This document shows, piece after piece, positions 1 through 7,965 of a DNA stretch of 13,849 nt. This DNA is from Clostridium sp. UBA6758 (GTDB lineage: Bacteria; Bacillota; Clostridia; Clostridiales; Clostridiaceae). Location: contig DKGY01000101.1 of the NCBI GenBank assembly GCA_002453475.1, positions 5,857-19,705 on the forward strand, in the 5' to 3' direction. The translations under genes were made by a program, and so were the position numbers. Numbering within the stretch: the first letter of the stretch is position 1; each line of letters opens with the position of its first letter. The notes under the pieces were generated by a model that worked only from the letters and a program-made list of their open reading frames with translations, did not search any database and had not been told where the DNA came from.

Positions 1-2
1 AA

Positions 3-815
3 TATGATTTAATAGTCCCATCAGATTATATGATTGAAAAGATGAAGGATGAGGGATTAATTCAAAAGATAGATTATTCTAAAATTCCTAACTATAAGAA
101 TATAGATGAAAGCTTTAAAAAGCCTAGCTATGATGAAAATGATGAATATAGTGTGCCTTATTTCTGGGGAACTTTCGGAATTCTATATAACAAGAATATG
201 GTAAGTGATCCTGTAGATAGCTGGGATATTTTATGGAACGAGAAATACTCTGGAGAAATCTTAATGCTTGATTCAGTTAGAGATACTATGGCTATTGCAT
301 TAATGAAGCTAGGATATTCTCAAAATAGTATAAATGAAAAAGAGCTAGATGAAGCTAAGGCTAAATTAATAGCTCAAAGACCTTTAGTTCGTGCTTATGT
401 TAATGATGAAGGGAAAGATAGGCTTTTAGGAGAAGAAGCTGCTATGGGAATAGTTTATTCAGGAGATGCAGTAACTCTTATGGAACAAAATGAAAATTTA
501 GCTTATGGAATTCCTAAAACAGGTACAAATAAGTGGGTAGATGGACTATGTATACCAACAGATGCAGAAAATAAAGATTATGCAGAGCAATTTATAAACT
601 TTATGTTAGAGCCAGAAAATGCTGTCCAAAACATAGATTATATAGGATATTCTACACCAAACAAAGCAGCTCTTGAAATGCTATCAGAAGATGTTAAATC
701 TAACCCAGTAGCATATCCAGATAAAGCTATTCTTGATAAATGTGAATCTTTCACAGATCTTGGTGACAACATTAAGCTTTATGATGAAAGATGGATTGAA
801 ATAAAATCTAAATAA
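3..815 (+). CDS. potD: Spermidine/putrescine ABC transporter substrate-binding protein, 5'-truncated
   Basis: This is the C-terminal three quarters of a PotD-type periplasmic-type binding protein, which in Firmicutes is an extracellular lipoprotein that delivers polyamines to the PotABC importer. The frame is open to the first base of the window and reads YDLIVPSDYM before the first ATG (position 30), so that ATG is internal, not a start. Family signatures seen are the PSDY segment, YFWGTFGILYNK, a W-x-x-L...YSGEI stretch, and the C-terminal LYDERWIEIK end. The signal peptide and lipobox lie outside the window, as presumably do potABC. A hairpin terminator follows directly, so this is probably the last gene of its operon. 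The assignment rests on recognisable family motifs; the exact substrate (spermidine versus putrescine) cannot be read from the sequence. Confidence 0.9.
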   Translation, partial: YDLIVPSDYMIEKMKDEGLIQKIDYSKIPNYKNIDESFKKPSYDENDEYSVPYFWGTFGILYNKNMVSDPVDSWDILWNEKYSGEILMLDSVRDTMAIALMKLGYSQNSINEKELDEAKAKLIAQRPLVRAYVNDEGKDRLLGEEAAMGIVYSGDAVTLMEQNENLAYGIPKTGTNKWVDGLCIPTDAENKDYAEQFINFMLEPENAVQNIDYIGYSTPNKAALEMLSEDVKSNPVAYPDKAILDKCESFTDLGDNIKLYDERWIEIKSK

Positions 816-818
816 TAT

Positions 819-858
819 AAAAATAGTAGCTTACCCTAAATGATGAGCTACTATTTTT
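819..858 (+). terminator. Rho-independent terminator after potD
   Basis: A perfect 13-bp stem, AAAAATAGTAGCT (819-831) with AGCTACTATTTTT (846-858), encloses a 14-nt loop and ends in a T run. It begins 3 nt after the potD stop codon. Confidence 0.9.
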
Positions 859-1239
859 ATATTTAAATTTTTCAATATTCAAATTTAGTAATAAAAATAC
901 TCATTGCATTATGCATAATATATTTTTGAATATAAATTTTTATTTCATCTGTTCTCAAATTTTTAACATTAATTTTGTGAATTTTATATATGATTTTATT
1001 CCTATATTTTTGATATATAGTTAATTAATAAATATTATATTATTTTTTACATAATGGGAAAAGTATAATAATTATTATAAGTGCATAAAAAATATTAAAA
1101 TAGCTAAATTAAGTGTAGAGTTTTAATGTATTGAATACTACTTTATTGTATAATATATATAAGAACAATTAATACGAGAAAAGTATTTTAGTTATAATAA
1201 CTTTATTTTAAAATAAATAATATAAATTAAGGAGGTAAT
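859..1239. other. Gene-free AT-rich spacer upstream of the antiporter gene
   Basis: I see no coding region in these 381 bases. The stretch is extremely AT-rich. It holds a perfect 16-bp palindrome (TATAATAATTATTATA, 1064-1079) that may be chance at this base composition. There are two possible -10 elements, TATAAT at 1149-1154 and at 1193-1198. The latter has a TTAATA at 1169-1174 with 18-nt spacing, which is a plausible but weak promoter for the downstream gene. Confidence 0.5.
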
Positions 1240-2670
1240 ATGCTTGAGTTAATGATTATATGTGGATTAGTATTACTAATTTGCATAACATCCAGTAAAG
1301 TACTATATAAGTTTGGTGTACCAATGTTACTTATATTCATCATTTTAGGAATGTAATTTGGCTCAGATGGTGTAGTAGGAATATATTTTGATAATTATGA
1401 ACTTACAAGAGAATTATGTTCCTTTGGGTTGGTATTTATAATGTTCTATGGTGGGTTTGGTACGAATTGGAAGGAAGCTAAACCTGTTGCAAGAGAATCA
1501 ATATTAATGTCTACATTTGGGGTAATAATCACATCAGGATTGACAGGATTGTTCTGTTATTTTGTCCTTAAAACAAGTCTTTTAGAAGGGATGCTAATAG
1601 GCTCCATAGTTGGGTCTACAGATGCAGCATCGGTATTTTCTATATTACGTTCACAGAAATTAAACCTAAAAGGAGAAATTGCATCTATATTAGAGGTTGA
1701 AAGCGGAAGTAATGACCCTATTGCATATATGCTAACATTAATAGTTTTGACATTAATGAATAATGGAGGTATTAGTTCAATAGTACCTACAGTGATTGCT
1801 CAAATTATTTTTGGTATATTAGTTGGGGTGATATTATCTAAGATAACTATCTATATAATGAGAAATGCAAATTTTGAGGTGGATGGATTTTATACAATCT
1901 TTATAACGGCAATTGCTATTTTATCTTATGCATTAAGTGAATGGATAGGAGGTAATGGATATTTAAGTGTTTATATAGCGGGTATTATCATTGGGAATAG
2001 CAAAATTCCACATAAGAGAAGTTTAGTGCATTTCTTTGATGGGGTATCGTGGATAATGCAAATTATGCTATTTTTTGTATTAGGTTTATTAGCATTTCCT
2101 TCTGAATTACCAAGTGTTATAGGGAGCTCTATATTAATATCAATATTTATGATAATAATTGCACGTCCAATTGCAACCTTTAGTGTTTTAAGCTGGTTTA
2201 AGATACCATTTAAACAACAGTTGTTTGTTTCTTGGGTAGGTTTAAGAGGGGCAGCTTCAATTGTATTTGCAATATATGCAATAACATCAGGAATACCATT
2301 AGAAAATGATATATTTCATATAATATTTTTTATAGCTTTATTATCAGTAGCAATTCAAGGAACACTAATCCCTAAAGTAGCTAGAAAATTAGATCTAGTA
2401 GACGATACAAAAACAGTATTAAAAACATTTACTGACTATCAAGAAGATAGGTCTACAACATTAATAGAGTATAATGTTGATTCTAATAATAATTGGATAG
2501 AAAAATCTATAATGGAAGCGGATATTCCAGAGGAGATACTTATTGTAATGATAAAAAGAGATAATGAAATAATAGTTCCAAAAGGCTCTACACTAATTAA
2601 GAAAGGTGATATATTAGTTCTAAGTGGAAATAATATAGAATATATATTAGAAAAAAATATTGGATCGTAA
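1240..2670 (+). pseudogene. CPA1-family cation/proton antiporter with TrkA-C domain, interrupted by an in-frame TAA
   Basis: The gene begins at ATG 1240 behind a strong GGAGG (1231-1235). It encodes 38 residues (ending ILGM) and then meets TAA at 1354-1356; the same frame continues without another stop to 2670. The full frame would be about 476 codons. The protein resembles NhaP2/CvrA-type K+(Na+)/H+ antiporters (COG3263 type): many membrane segments, GSTDAA and ESGSNDPIAY motifs (the ND pair is the usual CPA1 transport site), and a C-terminal TrkA-C (RCK-C) domain in roughly the last 80 residues. Homologues have a sense codon such as leucine in the GM-x-xG turn, so TTA to TAA is the simplest explanation. 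The first start after the stop is TTG 1429, with no ribosome binding site, and it would drop the first membrane segments. I therefore read it as a recent nonsense pseudogene; a sequencing error is the main alternative. Confidence 0.8.
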
Positions 2671-2679
2671 ATTTTGTAC

Positions 2680-2709
2680 AAAGTGGCTATAAAATATTAT
2701 AGCCACTTT
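2680..2709 (+). terminator. Hairpin terminator after the antiporter gene
   Basis: A perfect 12-bp stem, AAAGTGGCTATA (2680-2691) with TATAGCCACTTT (2698-2709), has a 6-nt loop. It starts 9 nt after the stop codon. The T run is short, and because the stem is flanked by A and T runs it could work in both directions. Confidence 0.8.
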
Positions 2710-2756
2710 AAATATTTACAATTTACAGAAGGATTATCTTAATAAGGGGTGAAAAA

Positions 2757-3239
2757 ATGAAGGGTTTAATAGTTTTTTATTCATTAGAAGGTCATACCAA
2801 ATTTATTGCTAATATTATTGCAGATGAATTAGGCTGTGATTTCCTTGAATTGAAACCAGAAAAAGAAATTCCTAGAACTGGATTTAGAAAGTTTTTATGG
2901 GGCGGTAAGAGTGTAATATTTAAGGAAAAGCCAAGGTTAAAAAACAAAACTCCTAACCTAAAAGAATATGATACTATATTCATTGGAACGCCTATCTGGG
3001 CGAGTACTTATGCACCACCGGTAAACACTTTTATTACTGATAATGAAATAAAGGGGAAAAGTGTTTTATTGTTTGCTTCACATGCTGGTGGTGGTGCAGA
3101 AAAATGTTTTGAAAAGTTAAAAATTGCTTTAAATGGAAATAAAGTAATTGGAACAGCTGATTTCATAGATTCTAATGATGAAGAAGAAAAACAAGATAAG
3201 GTGAAAAAATGGTTATCGAACATTAGCATAGTTAAATAA
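2757..3239 (+). CDS. Flavodoxin-like protein
   Basis: A 160-residue single-domain protein with the flavodoxin fold, expected to bind FMN and act as a cytoplasmic electron carrier or quinone/flavin reductase. The N-terminus LIVFYSLEGHTKFIA is the first strand followed by the phosphate-binding loop (residues 4-18; S9 to T14). YDTIFIGTPIWASTYAPP, about residues 71-88, is the second flavin-contact region with the aromatic Trp. A third glycine-rich loop, ASHAGGGAEK, lies near residues 107-116. The length is slightly above the roughly 140-150 residues of classical short flavodoxins, which fits the flavodoxin-family oxidoreductases of clostridia. ATG 2757 follows AAGGGGTG (2744-2751). It stands alone between two terminators, so its physiological partner is not evident. 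Confidence 0.85.
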   Translation: MKGLIVFYSLEGHTKFIANIIADELGCDFLELKPEKEIPRTGFRKFLWGGKSVIFKEKPRLKNKTPNLKEYDTIFIGTPIWASTYAPPVNTFITDNEIKGKSVLLFASHAGGGAEKCFEKLKIALNGNKVIGTADFIDSNDEEEKQDKVKKWLSNISIVK

Positions 3240-3277
3240 TTTTACTAATCAGATTAATATTGAGGATATATTTAATT

Positions 3278-3310
3278 AAAAGTCATAATTATATTTATGA
3301 CTTTTCTTTT
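3278..3310 (+). terminator. Rho-independent terminator after the flavodoxin-like gene
   Basis: The stem AAAAGTCATAA (3278-3288) pairs perfectly with TTATGACTTTT (3295-3305) around a 6-nt loop, and is followed by CTTTT. Confidence 0.88.
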
Positions 3311-3361
3311 GTTATTTAAAAAATTATATAAAATTTATGCTTAGTATTAGTATTAAGTAGG

Positions 3362-3411
3362 TATGCAATATTTTATTCTTAAATATTGTATTTTGAGTAA
3401 AATATTGCATA
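3362..3411. promoter_or_regulatory. Inverted repeat overlapping the gcvT promoter (candidate operator)
   Basis: The left arm, TATGCAATATTTTATTC (3362-3378), is complementary to the right arm, GAGTAAAATATTGCATA (3395-3411), over 17 positions. Fourteen bp at the outer end are perfect; the only non-Watson-Crick position is a single T-G. The 16-nt centre contains a further AAATATTGTA half-repeat. The right arm contains the likely -35 (TTGCAT, 3405-3410). This position suits a repressor or activator binding site rather than an RNA hairpin, because the site lies upstream of the predicted transcription start. Confidence 0.55.
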
Positions 3412-3432
3412 TAAATATATTAGCGTTATAAT
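3405..3432 (+). promoter_or_regulatory. Probable SigA-type promoter of the gcvT operon
   Basis: TTGCAT (3405-3410) and a perfect TATAAT (3427-3432) are separated by 16 nt. This would start transcription near 3439 and give a leader of only about 34 nt before the gcvT start, too short for a glycine riboswitch. Confidence 0.7.
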
Positions 3433-3472
3433 AGACTTATATACATTATTTTTAAATTAAGGAGGGGTTTAA

Positions 3473-4579
3473 TTGGACAATTTAAAAGTTACTCCTTTAA
3501 GAGGAGAATATGAGAAGTATGGTGGCAAAATTGTAGAGTTTGCTGGATATGAATTGCCAACTCAATTTAAAGGAATTCTACATGAGCATGAGACCGTAAG
3601 AGAAAGAGCAGGTTTATTTGATGTTTCTCACATGGGTGAAGTATTAGTAAAGGGGAAAGATGCTGAAAATTTTGTGAATTTTCTTTTAACTAATGATGTA
3701 AAGACACTTAAAAATGGAGAGGTTATATACAGTTTTATGTGTTATCCTAATGGCGGTGTGGTAGATGACTTACTAGCCTATAAGTTTTCAGAAGATTATT
3801 ATTATTTAGTTGTAAATGCTAGCAATAAAGAAAAAGACTTTAAATGGATGTTAGATAATAAAGCTAATTTTGAAGTAACTATTGAAGATATTTCAGAAAG
3901 TGTTGCTCAATTGGCACTTCAAGGGCCTAAAGCTCAAGAGGTATTACAAAAATTAACACAACTTAACTTATCAGAGATAGGATTCTTCCAGTTTAAAAAC
4001 GATGTGGACATATGTAGTAAAAGAGTTTTAATTTCAAGAACAGGATATACTGGTGAAGATGGTTTTGAAATATATGCAAAACCAGAGGATGTAGTACTAT
4101 TGTGGAGAGAAATAATTAAAGCCGGAGAAAATGAAGGAGTTGAACCTATTGGACTTGGTGCTAGAGATACACTAAGATTTGAAGCTACACTTCCGTTATA
4201 TGGCAATGAGATGGATGAAACTATAACACCTTTAGAAATGGGCTTTGGATTTTTTGTAAAACTTAATAAAGAAAACTTTATTGGTAAAGATGCTTTATTA
4301 AAACAGAAGGAAAATGGATTAACTAGAAAATTAGTAGGATATGAATTGGTAGATAGAGGGATAGGAAGACATGGTTATGCAGTGATTAAGGATAGTGAAG
4401 AAATAGGACATGTAACCACTGGATATTTGTCTCCTACATTAAACAAAACCATAGGATTTGCTTTAATTGATGCTAAGTATACAGCATTAGGTACTGAAAT
4501 TTTTATAAAGGTTAGAAACAAAGAGCTAAAATCAATAGTTGTAAATAAAAAGTTTTATAGTAAAAAAACTCAAAAATAA
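3473..4579 (+). CDS. gcvT: Glycine cleavage system T protein (aminomethyltransferase)
   Basis: GcvT takes the aminomethyl group from lipoylated H protein and transfers the methylene carbon to tetrahydrofolate, releasing ammonia and leaving dihydrolipoyl-H. The 368-residue protein has the usual length. Recognisable family segments are LFDVSHMGE (48-56), GGVVDDLLAY with the conserved acidic pair (98-99) near the folate site, ALQGPKA, SRTGYTGEDGFEI, and GLGARDTLRFEATLPLYG with ETITPLEMGFGFFVK. The start is TTG at 3473, placed 5 nt after a very strong GGAGGGG (3461-3467); no in-frame ATG fits the conserved N-terminus MDNLKVTPL. It is the first gene of gcvT-gcvH-gcvPA-gcvPB, with gcvH starting 12 nt downstream. 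Expression is probably set by the promoter and inverted repeat immediately upstream. Confidence 0.97.
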   Translation: MDNLKVTPLRGEYEKYGGKIVEFAGYELPTQFKGILHEHETVRERAGLFDVSHMGEVLVKGKDAENFVNFLLTNDVKTLKNGEVIYSFMCYPNGGVVDDLLAYKFSEDYYYLVVNASNKEKDFKWMLDNKANFEVTIEDISESVAQLALQGPKAQEVLQKLTQLNLSEIGFFQFKNDVDICSKRVLISRTGYTGEDGFEIYAKPEDVVLLWREIIKAGENEGVEPIGLGARDTLRFEATLPLYGNEMDETITPLEMGFGFFVKLNKENFIGKDALLKQKENGLTRKLVGYELVDRGIGRHGYAVIKDSEEIGHVTTGYLSPTLNKTIGFALIDAKYTALGTEIFIKVRNKELKSIVVNKKFYSKKTQK

Positions 4580-4591
4580 GGGGGAGTAATT

Positions 4592-4987
4592 ATGTTAGTA
4601 TTAGAAAATTTATTATATACAAAGAATCATGAGTGGATAAGAGTAGAGGAAGATAAGGCTTATATAGGTGTTACAGATTGTGCACAAAAATTATTAGGAG
4701 ATATAGTTTTTGTAGATTTACCATCAGAAGAAGATGAATTTTCTAAGGGAGAAGCTTTTTCAACAATTGAATCTGTTAAAGCGGCTGAGGAGATTTTCAT
4801 GCCTGCTAGTGGTATCGTATTACAAGTAAATGAAGAGTTGAGTGATAACCCTATTTTAATAAATGAGAATGCCTATGATGCTTGGATGATTTGCATAAAA
4901 TTATCAGATGAAGATGAACTAAAAGATTTATTAAAGGCTGAAGAATATCAAGAAATATGCAAAGACCTATGTAAAGAAGGTGAATAA
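4592..4987 (+). CDS. gcvH: Glycine cleavage system H protein (lipoyl carrier)
   Basis: GcvH is the small shuttle protein whose lipoyl arm carries the aminomethyl group from the P protein to the T protein and is then reoxidised by dihydrolipoamide dehydrogenase. It has 131 residues, a typical length. The lipoylation site is Lys63 in [11 protein letters not shown]. The family N-terminus [11 protein letters not shown] and the segment [17 protein letters not shown] are present, as is the [16 protein letters not shown] strand near the C-terminus. ATG 4592 follows GGGGGAG right after the gcvT stop. The gene ends 1 nt before the preferred gcvPA start, so translation of the two is probably coupled. 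Its lipoate is likely attached by the LplA encoded further downstream. Confidence 0.97.
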   Translation: MLVLENLLYTKNHEWIRVEEDKAYIGVTDCAQKLLGDIVFVDLPSEEDEFSKGEAFSTIESVKAAEEIFMPASGIVLQVNEELSDNPILINENAYDAWMICIKLSDEDELKDLLKAEEYQEICKDLCKEGE

Positions 4988-4988
4988 T

Positions 4989-6329
4989 ATGTTTCCTTAT
5001 ATTCCTATTACAGAAAGAGAAAAAAATCAAATGCTTGATTCTATTTCTGTAAAATCAATAGAGGATTTATTTAGAGATATTCCTGATAATTTGAAATTAA
5101 ATAGAGAATTAAATATTGCTAAAGGCTTATCAGAATTAGAAGTTGAGAAGATTATGACTAAATTAGCTAATAAAAACAAATCTACAGAGGAGTTGAGTTG
5201 TTTTTTAGGTGCAGGTATGTATGATCATTATATTCCTTCTATATGTAAGCATTTAACGGGAAGAACAGAGTTCTATACAGCATATACTCCATATCAACCT
5301 GAAATTAGCCAAGGAACTTTACAAGCAATTTTTGAGTATCAAACTATGATTTGTAACTTAACAGGTATGGAAGTTTCAAATTCATCTATGTATGATGGAG
5401 CTACAGCTGCAGTAGAAGCTTCTGTAATGGCTATAGAAAATACAAAGAGAAATACCATAATAGTTTCTAAAACAGTACATCCAAATACAAGACAAGTTCT
5501 AAAGACTTATCTAAAGTATAAAGGATACAATTTATTAGAAGTTGACGAAAATAATGGAGTTACAGATATTGAAAAGGTAAAATCATTATTAAATAAAGAG
5601 ATAGCAGGAGTTATTATACAAAGTCCAAACTTCTTTGGAATTATAGAAGAAGTAGATGAATTAGAAAAAGAGATTCATTTAAATAAATCTTTATTTATTA
5701 TGAGTGTGGATCCATTATCTTTAGGTATTTTAAAAAGTCCTGGTGAATTAGGTGCAGATATAGCTATAGGTGATGGCCAAAGTCTTGGTGCTAATATTAA
5801 CTTTGGTGGACCGGGTCTAGGTTTTCTAAATACTACTAAAAAGCTTATGAGAAAAATGCCAGGAAGAATAGTTGGCGAAACTGATGATAGTCATGGTAAT
5901 AAAGGATATGTATTAACACTTCAAGCAAGAGAACAACATATAAGAAGAGAAAAAGCTACCTCTAATATATGTTCAGATCAGACATTGATGGCTATAGGAG
6001 CTGCTGTATATATGGCCGCTATAGGAAAAGAAGGAATAAAAGAAATAGGAGCTCAATGCATTAAAAAATCTCACTATGCATTTAAACAATTAATAGAAAG
6101 TGGAAAATATAGACCTTTATTTAATAAACCATTTTTCAAAGAATTTGTAATTAAATCAGATTCTTGCTCATGTGAAATAAATAATAAATTATTAGAAAAT
6201 AATATTTTAGGTGGATATATTTTAGAACAAGATTACCCTCAATATAATAACTCTATGCTACTTTGTGTAACAGAAAAAAGATCAAAGGATGAAATAGATA
6301 AATTAGTTAAAGTGATGGAGGAGATATAA
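4989..6329 (+). CDS. gcvPA: Glycine dehydrogenase (decarboxylating) subunit 1
   Basis: This is the N-terminal-half subunit of the split glycine decarboxylase. With GcvPB it forms the P protein that decarboxylates glycine on pyridoxal phosphate and loads the aminomethyl group onto GcvH. It has 446 residues from ATG 4989. This half lacks the PLP lysine. Family segments are [46 protein letters not shown], and [32 protein letters not shown] at 4980 would add only three residues (MNN), but AGAAGG (4975-4980) would then overlap the start, whereas it is well spaced from ATG 4989, so I chose the latter. The start is 1 nt after the gcvH stop, and the last base overlaps the gcvPB start (TAATG), giving tight co-translation of the P subunits. 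Confidence 0.95.
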   Translation: MFPYIPITEREKNQMLDSISVKSIEDLFRDIPDNLKLNRELNIAKGLSELEVEKIMTKLANKNKSTEELSCFLGAGMYDHYIPSICKHLTGRTEFYTAYTPYQPEISQGTLQAIFEYQTMICNLTGMEVSNSSMYDGATAAVEASVMAIENTKRNTIIVSKTVHPNTRQVLKTYLKYKGYNLLEVDENNGVTDIEKVKSLLNKEIAGVIIQSPNFFGIIEEVDELEKEIHLNKSLFIMSVDPLSLGILKSPGELGADIAIGDGQSLGANINFGGPGLGFLNTTKKLMRKMPGRIVGETDDSHGNKGYVLTLQAREQHIRREKATSNICSDQTLMAIGAAVYMAAIGKEGIKEIGAQCIKKSHYAFKQLIESGKYRPLFNKPFFKEFVIKSDSCSCEINNKLLENNILGGYILEQDYPQYNNSMLLCVTEKRSKDEIDKLVKVMEEI

Positions 6330-7783
6330 TGAAAAGTTATAATAAAGTTATCTTTGAACTATCATGTGAGGGTAACGTAGGTTATAAGCTTCCAGAAATA
6401 GATGTGGATGATATAAATATAGAGTCTGTTATACCTAAAAATATGTTAAGAAAAGAAGATGCTTATCTTCCACAAGTAAGTGAAGTTGATGTAGTTAGAC
6501 ATTACACTGCTCTTTCTAATAAAAACTATTGTGTGGATAAGGGTTTCTATCCTCTAGGTTCTTGTACTATGAAATATAATCCTAAAATTAATGAAGACAT
6601 GGCTGTGATTCCTGGCTTTAGTAAAATTCATCCTAATGAATCAGCTGAAAATGTACAAGGTGCTTTAGAGCTTATGCATGACCTTTCTTTAAAGTTATGT
6701 GAAATTACAGGCATGGATGATTTTACATTGCAACCTGCTGCTGGAGCTCATGGAGAATTTACAGGGCTTTTATTAATAAAAGCATATCATGAAAGTAGAA
6801 ATGACTTTAAACGTAAAAAAATAATAGTTCCTGATTCAGCTCATGGTACAAATCCTGCAAGTGCTAAAGTAGCAGGATTTGAAGTTGTTGAAATTAAATC
6901 TGATAAGGATGGGTTAGTTTCTATAGAAGAGCTTAAAAAAGTTTTAAATGATGAAGTAGCAGGGCTTATGCTTACAAATCCTAATACTTTAGGTTTATTT
7001 GAAAAAAATATAGAGGATATAAGCAAGTTAGTTCACGAAGCTGGTGGTCTTTTATATTATGATGGGGCAAACTTGAATGCTATTATGGGAAAAGCTCGTC
7101 CTGGAGATATGGGATTTGATGTGTGTCATTTAAATCTTCATAAGACCTTTTCAACACCGCATGGTGGTGGTGGTCCAGGAGCAGGTCCAGTAGGCGTATG
7201 TGGCAAACTTTCGAAGTTTCTTCCAGTTCCAATTGTAAAAAAGGAAGAAGATAAGTTTGTATATGATTATGAAAGACCTAATTCCATTGGAAAAGTAAGA
7301 AGTTTTTACGGTAATTTTGGCGTGTTAGTTAGAGCATATACCTATATACTAACTATGGGAAGAGAAGGATTGAAAGCTGCTTCAGAGAATGCTGTATTAA
7401 ATGCTAATTATATAAAAGAAGCTTTAAAAGATTATTATAAGGTGGCTATAAATGAGATATGTAAACATGAAGTTATTTTTGCTGGATTAAAAGATAACCC
7501 AAATCACATATCAACTTTAGATGTAGCTAAAAGGTTGATTGACTATGGCGTACATCCACCAACAGTTTATTTCCCTCTAATAGTTGAAGATGCTCTTATG
7601 ATAGAACCTACTGAAAGTGAAAGCTTAGAGTCCATCAATGAGTTTGTTGAAGTTATGAAAAAAATAGCTATAGAAGCCAAAGAGACTCCAGAAATTTTAC
7701 ATGAAGCTCCCCAAAATGCTTTAGTAAGAAGATTAGATCAAGTCAAAGCAGCTAGAACACCGATTTTAAAGTGGAGTAAATAA
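6329..7783 (+). CDS. gcvPB: Glycine dehydrogenase (decarboxylating) subunit 2
   Basis: This is the PLP-binding subunit of the split P protein, at 484 residues a normal length. The cofactor lysine is Lys272 in the [20 protein letters not shown] segment, followed by the glycine-rich loop typical of GcvP. Other family segments are [14 protein letters not shown] (residues 73-86), [28 protein letters not shown], and the C-terminal [19 protein letters not shown] 6329 overlaps the last base of the gcvPA stop and is preceded by GGAGGAG (6317-6323). The gene is followed by a long perfect hairpin and a 182-nt gap before lpdA, so the four gcv genes probably make one transcript with lpdA and lplA at least partly separately controlled. 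Confidence 0.97.
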   Translation: MKSYNKVIFELSCEGNVGYKLPEIDVDDINIESVIPKNMLRKEDAYLPQVSEVDVVRHYTALSNKNYCVDKGFYPLGSCTMKYNPKINEDMAVIPGFSKIHPNESAENVQGALELMHDLSLKLCEITGMDDFTLQPAAGAHGEFTGLLLIKAYHESRNDFKRKKIIVPDSAHGTNPASAKVAGFEVVEIKSDKDGLVSIEELKKVLNDEVAGLMLTNPNTLGLFEKNIEDISKLVHEAGGLLYYDGANLNAIMGKARPGDMGFDVCHLNLHKTFSTPHGGGGPGAGPVGVCGKLSKFLPVPIVKKEEDKFVYDYERPNSIGKVRSFYGNFGVLVRAYTYILTMGREGLKAASENAVLNANYIKEALKDYYKVAINEICKHEVIFAGLKDNPNHISTLDVAKRLIDYGVHPPTVYFPLIVEDALMIEPTESESLESINEFVEVMKKIAIEAKETPEILHEAPQNALVRRLDQVKAARTPILKWSK

Positions 7784-7828
7784 CTTTTGAGGTAAGAATT
7801 GGAAATGGAGAGGCAAGGTTAATTTTTC

Positions 7829-7874
7829 TAAAGGCATTAATATAATCTTTGACATCATTATATTAATGCCTTTA
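7829..7874 (+). terminator. Long perfect hairpin between gcvPB and lpdA (weak terminator or processing element)
   Basis: An 18-bp perfect inverted repeat, TAAAGGCATTAATATAAT (7829-7846) with ATTATATTAATGCCTTTA (7857-7874), has a 10-nt loop (CTTTGACATC). It has the stem of an intrinsic terminator, but only TTTA follows the GGC/GCC base, so the U tract is poor. It may terminate only part of the gcv transcripts or protect the 3' end. Confidence 0.6.
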
Positions 7875-7883
7875 TGTACAGAT

Positions 7884-7901
7884 TTGTTAAAATTTTAACC
7901 A
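7884..7901. promoter_or_regulatory. Candidate Rex (NADH/NAD+ sensor) operator upstream of lpdA
   Basis: The site reads TTGTTAA-AATT-TTAACCA. It matches the clostridial Rex operator consensus TTGTTAA-N4-TTAACAA at every defined position except one (C at 7900 in place of A). It is centred about 73 nt before the lpdA start codon and upstream of a TATAAT -10 at 7928-7933. The match is visible directly; that Rex binds here is inference from the known consensus. Confidence 0.55.
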
Positions 7902-7927
7902 AAATAAATTTGTATATAAAAGGTTTC

Positions 7928-7933
7928 TATAAT
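7928..7933 (+). promoter_or_regulatory. Probable -10 element of an lpdA promoter
   Basis: A perfect TATAAT lies 32 nt before the lpdA ATG. The -35 at 17-nt spacing (TAAATT, 7905-7910) is poor, so activity may depend on other factors. Its presence argues that lpdA-lplA can be transcribed separately from the gcv genes. Confidence 0.5.
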
Positions 7934-7965
7934 AAATCATACAGAATGTATTAAGGAGTGTAGTT

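Noticed and set aside
1064..1079. 16-bp palindrome TATAATAATTATTATA as an operator
   Set aside because: It is entirely A/T in an extremely AT-rich spacer, so chance is a sufficient explanation, and no promoter is clearly placed around it.
1429..2670. Treating the TTG at 1429 as the genuine start of a shorter antiporter
   Set aside because: There is no ribosome binding site, and the preceding in-frame sequence from 1357 back to ATG 1240 (with GGAGG) clearly encodes the normal N-terminal membrane segment.
3240..3472. Possible glycine riboswitch ahead of gcvT
   Set aside because: No tandem aptamer-like conserved segments are visible, and the predicted promoter leaves only a leader of about 34 nt.
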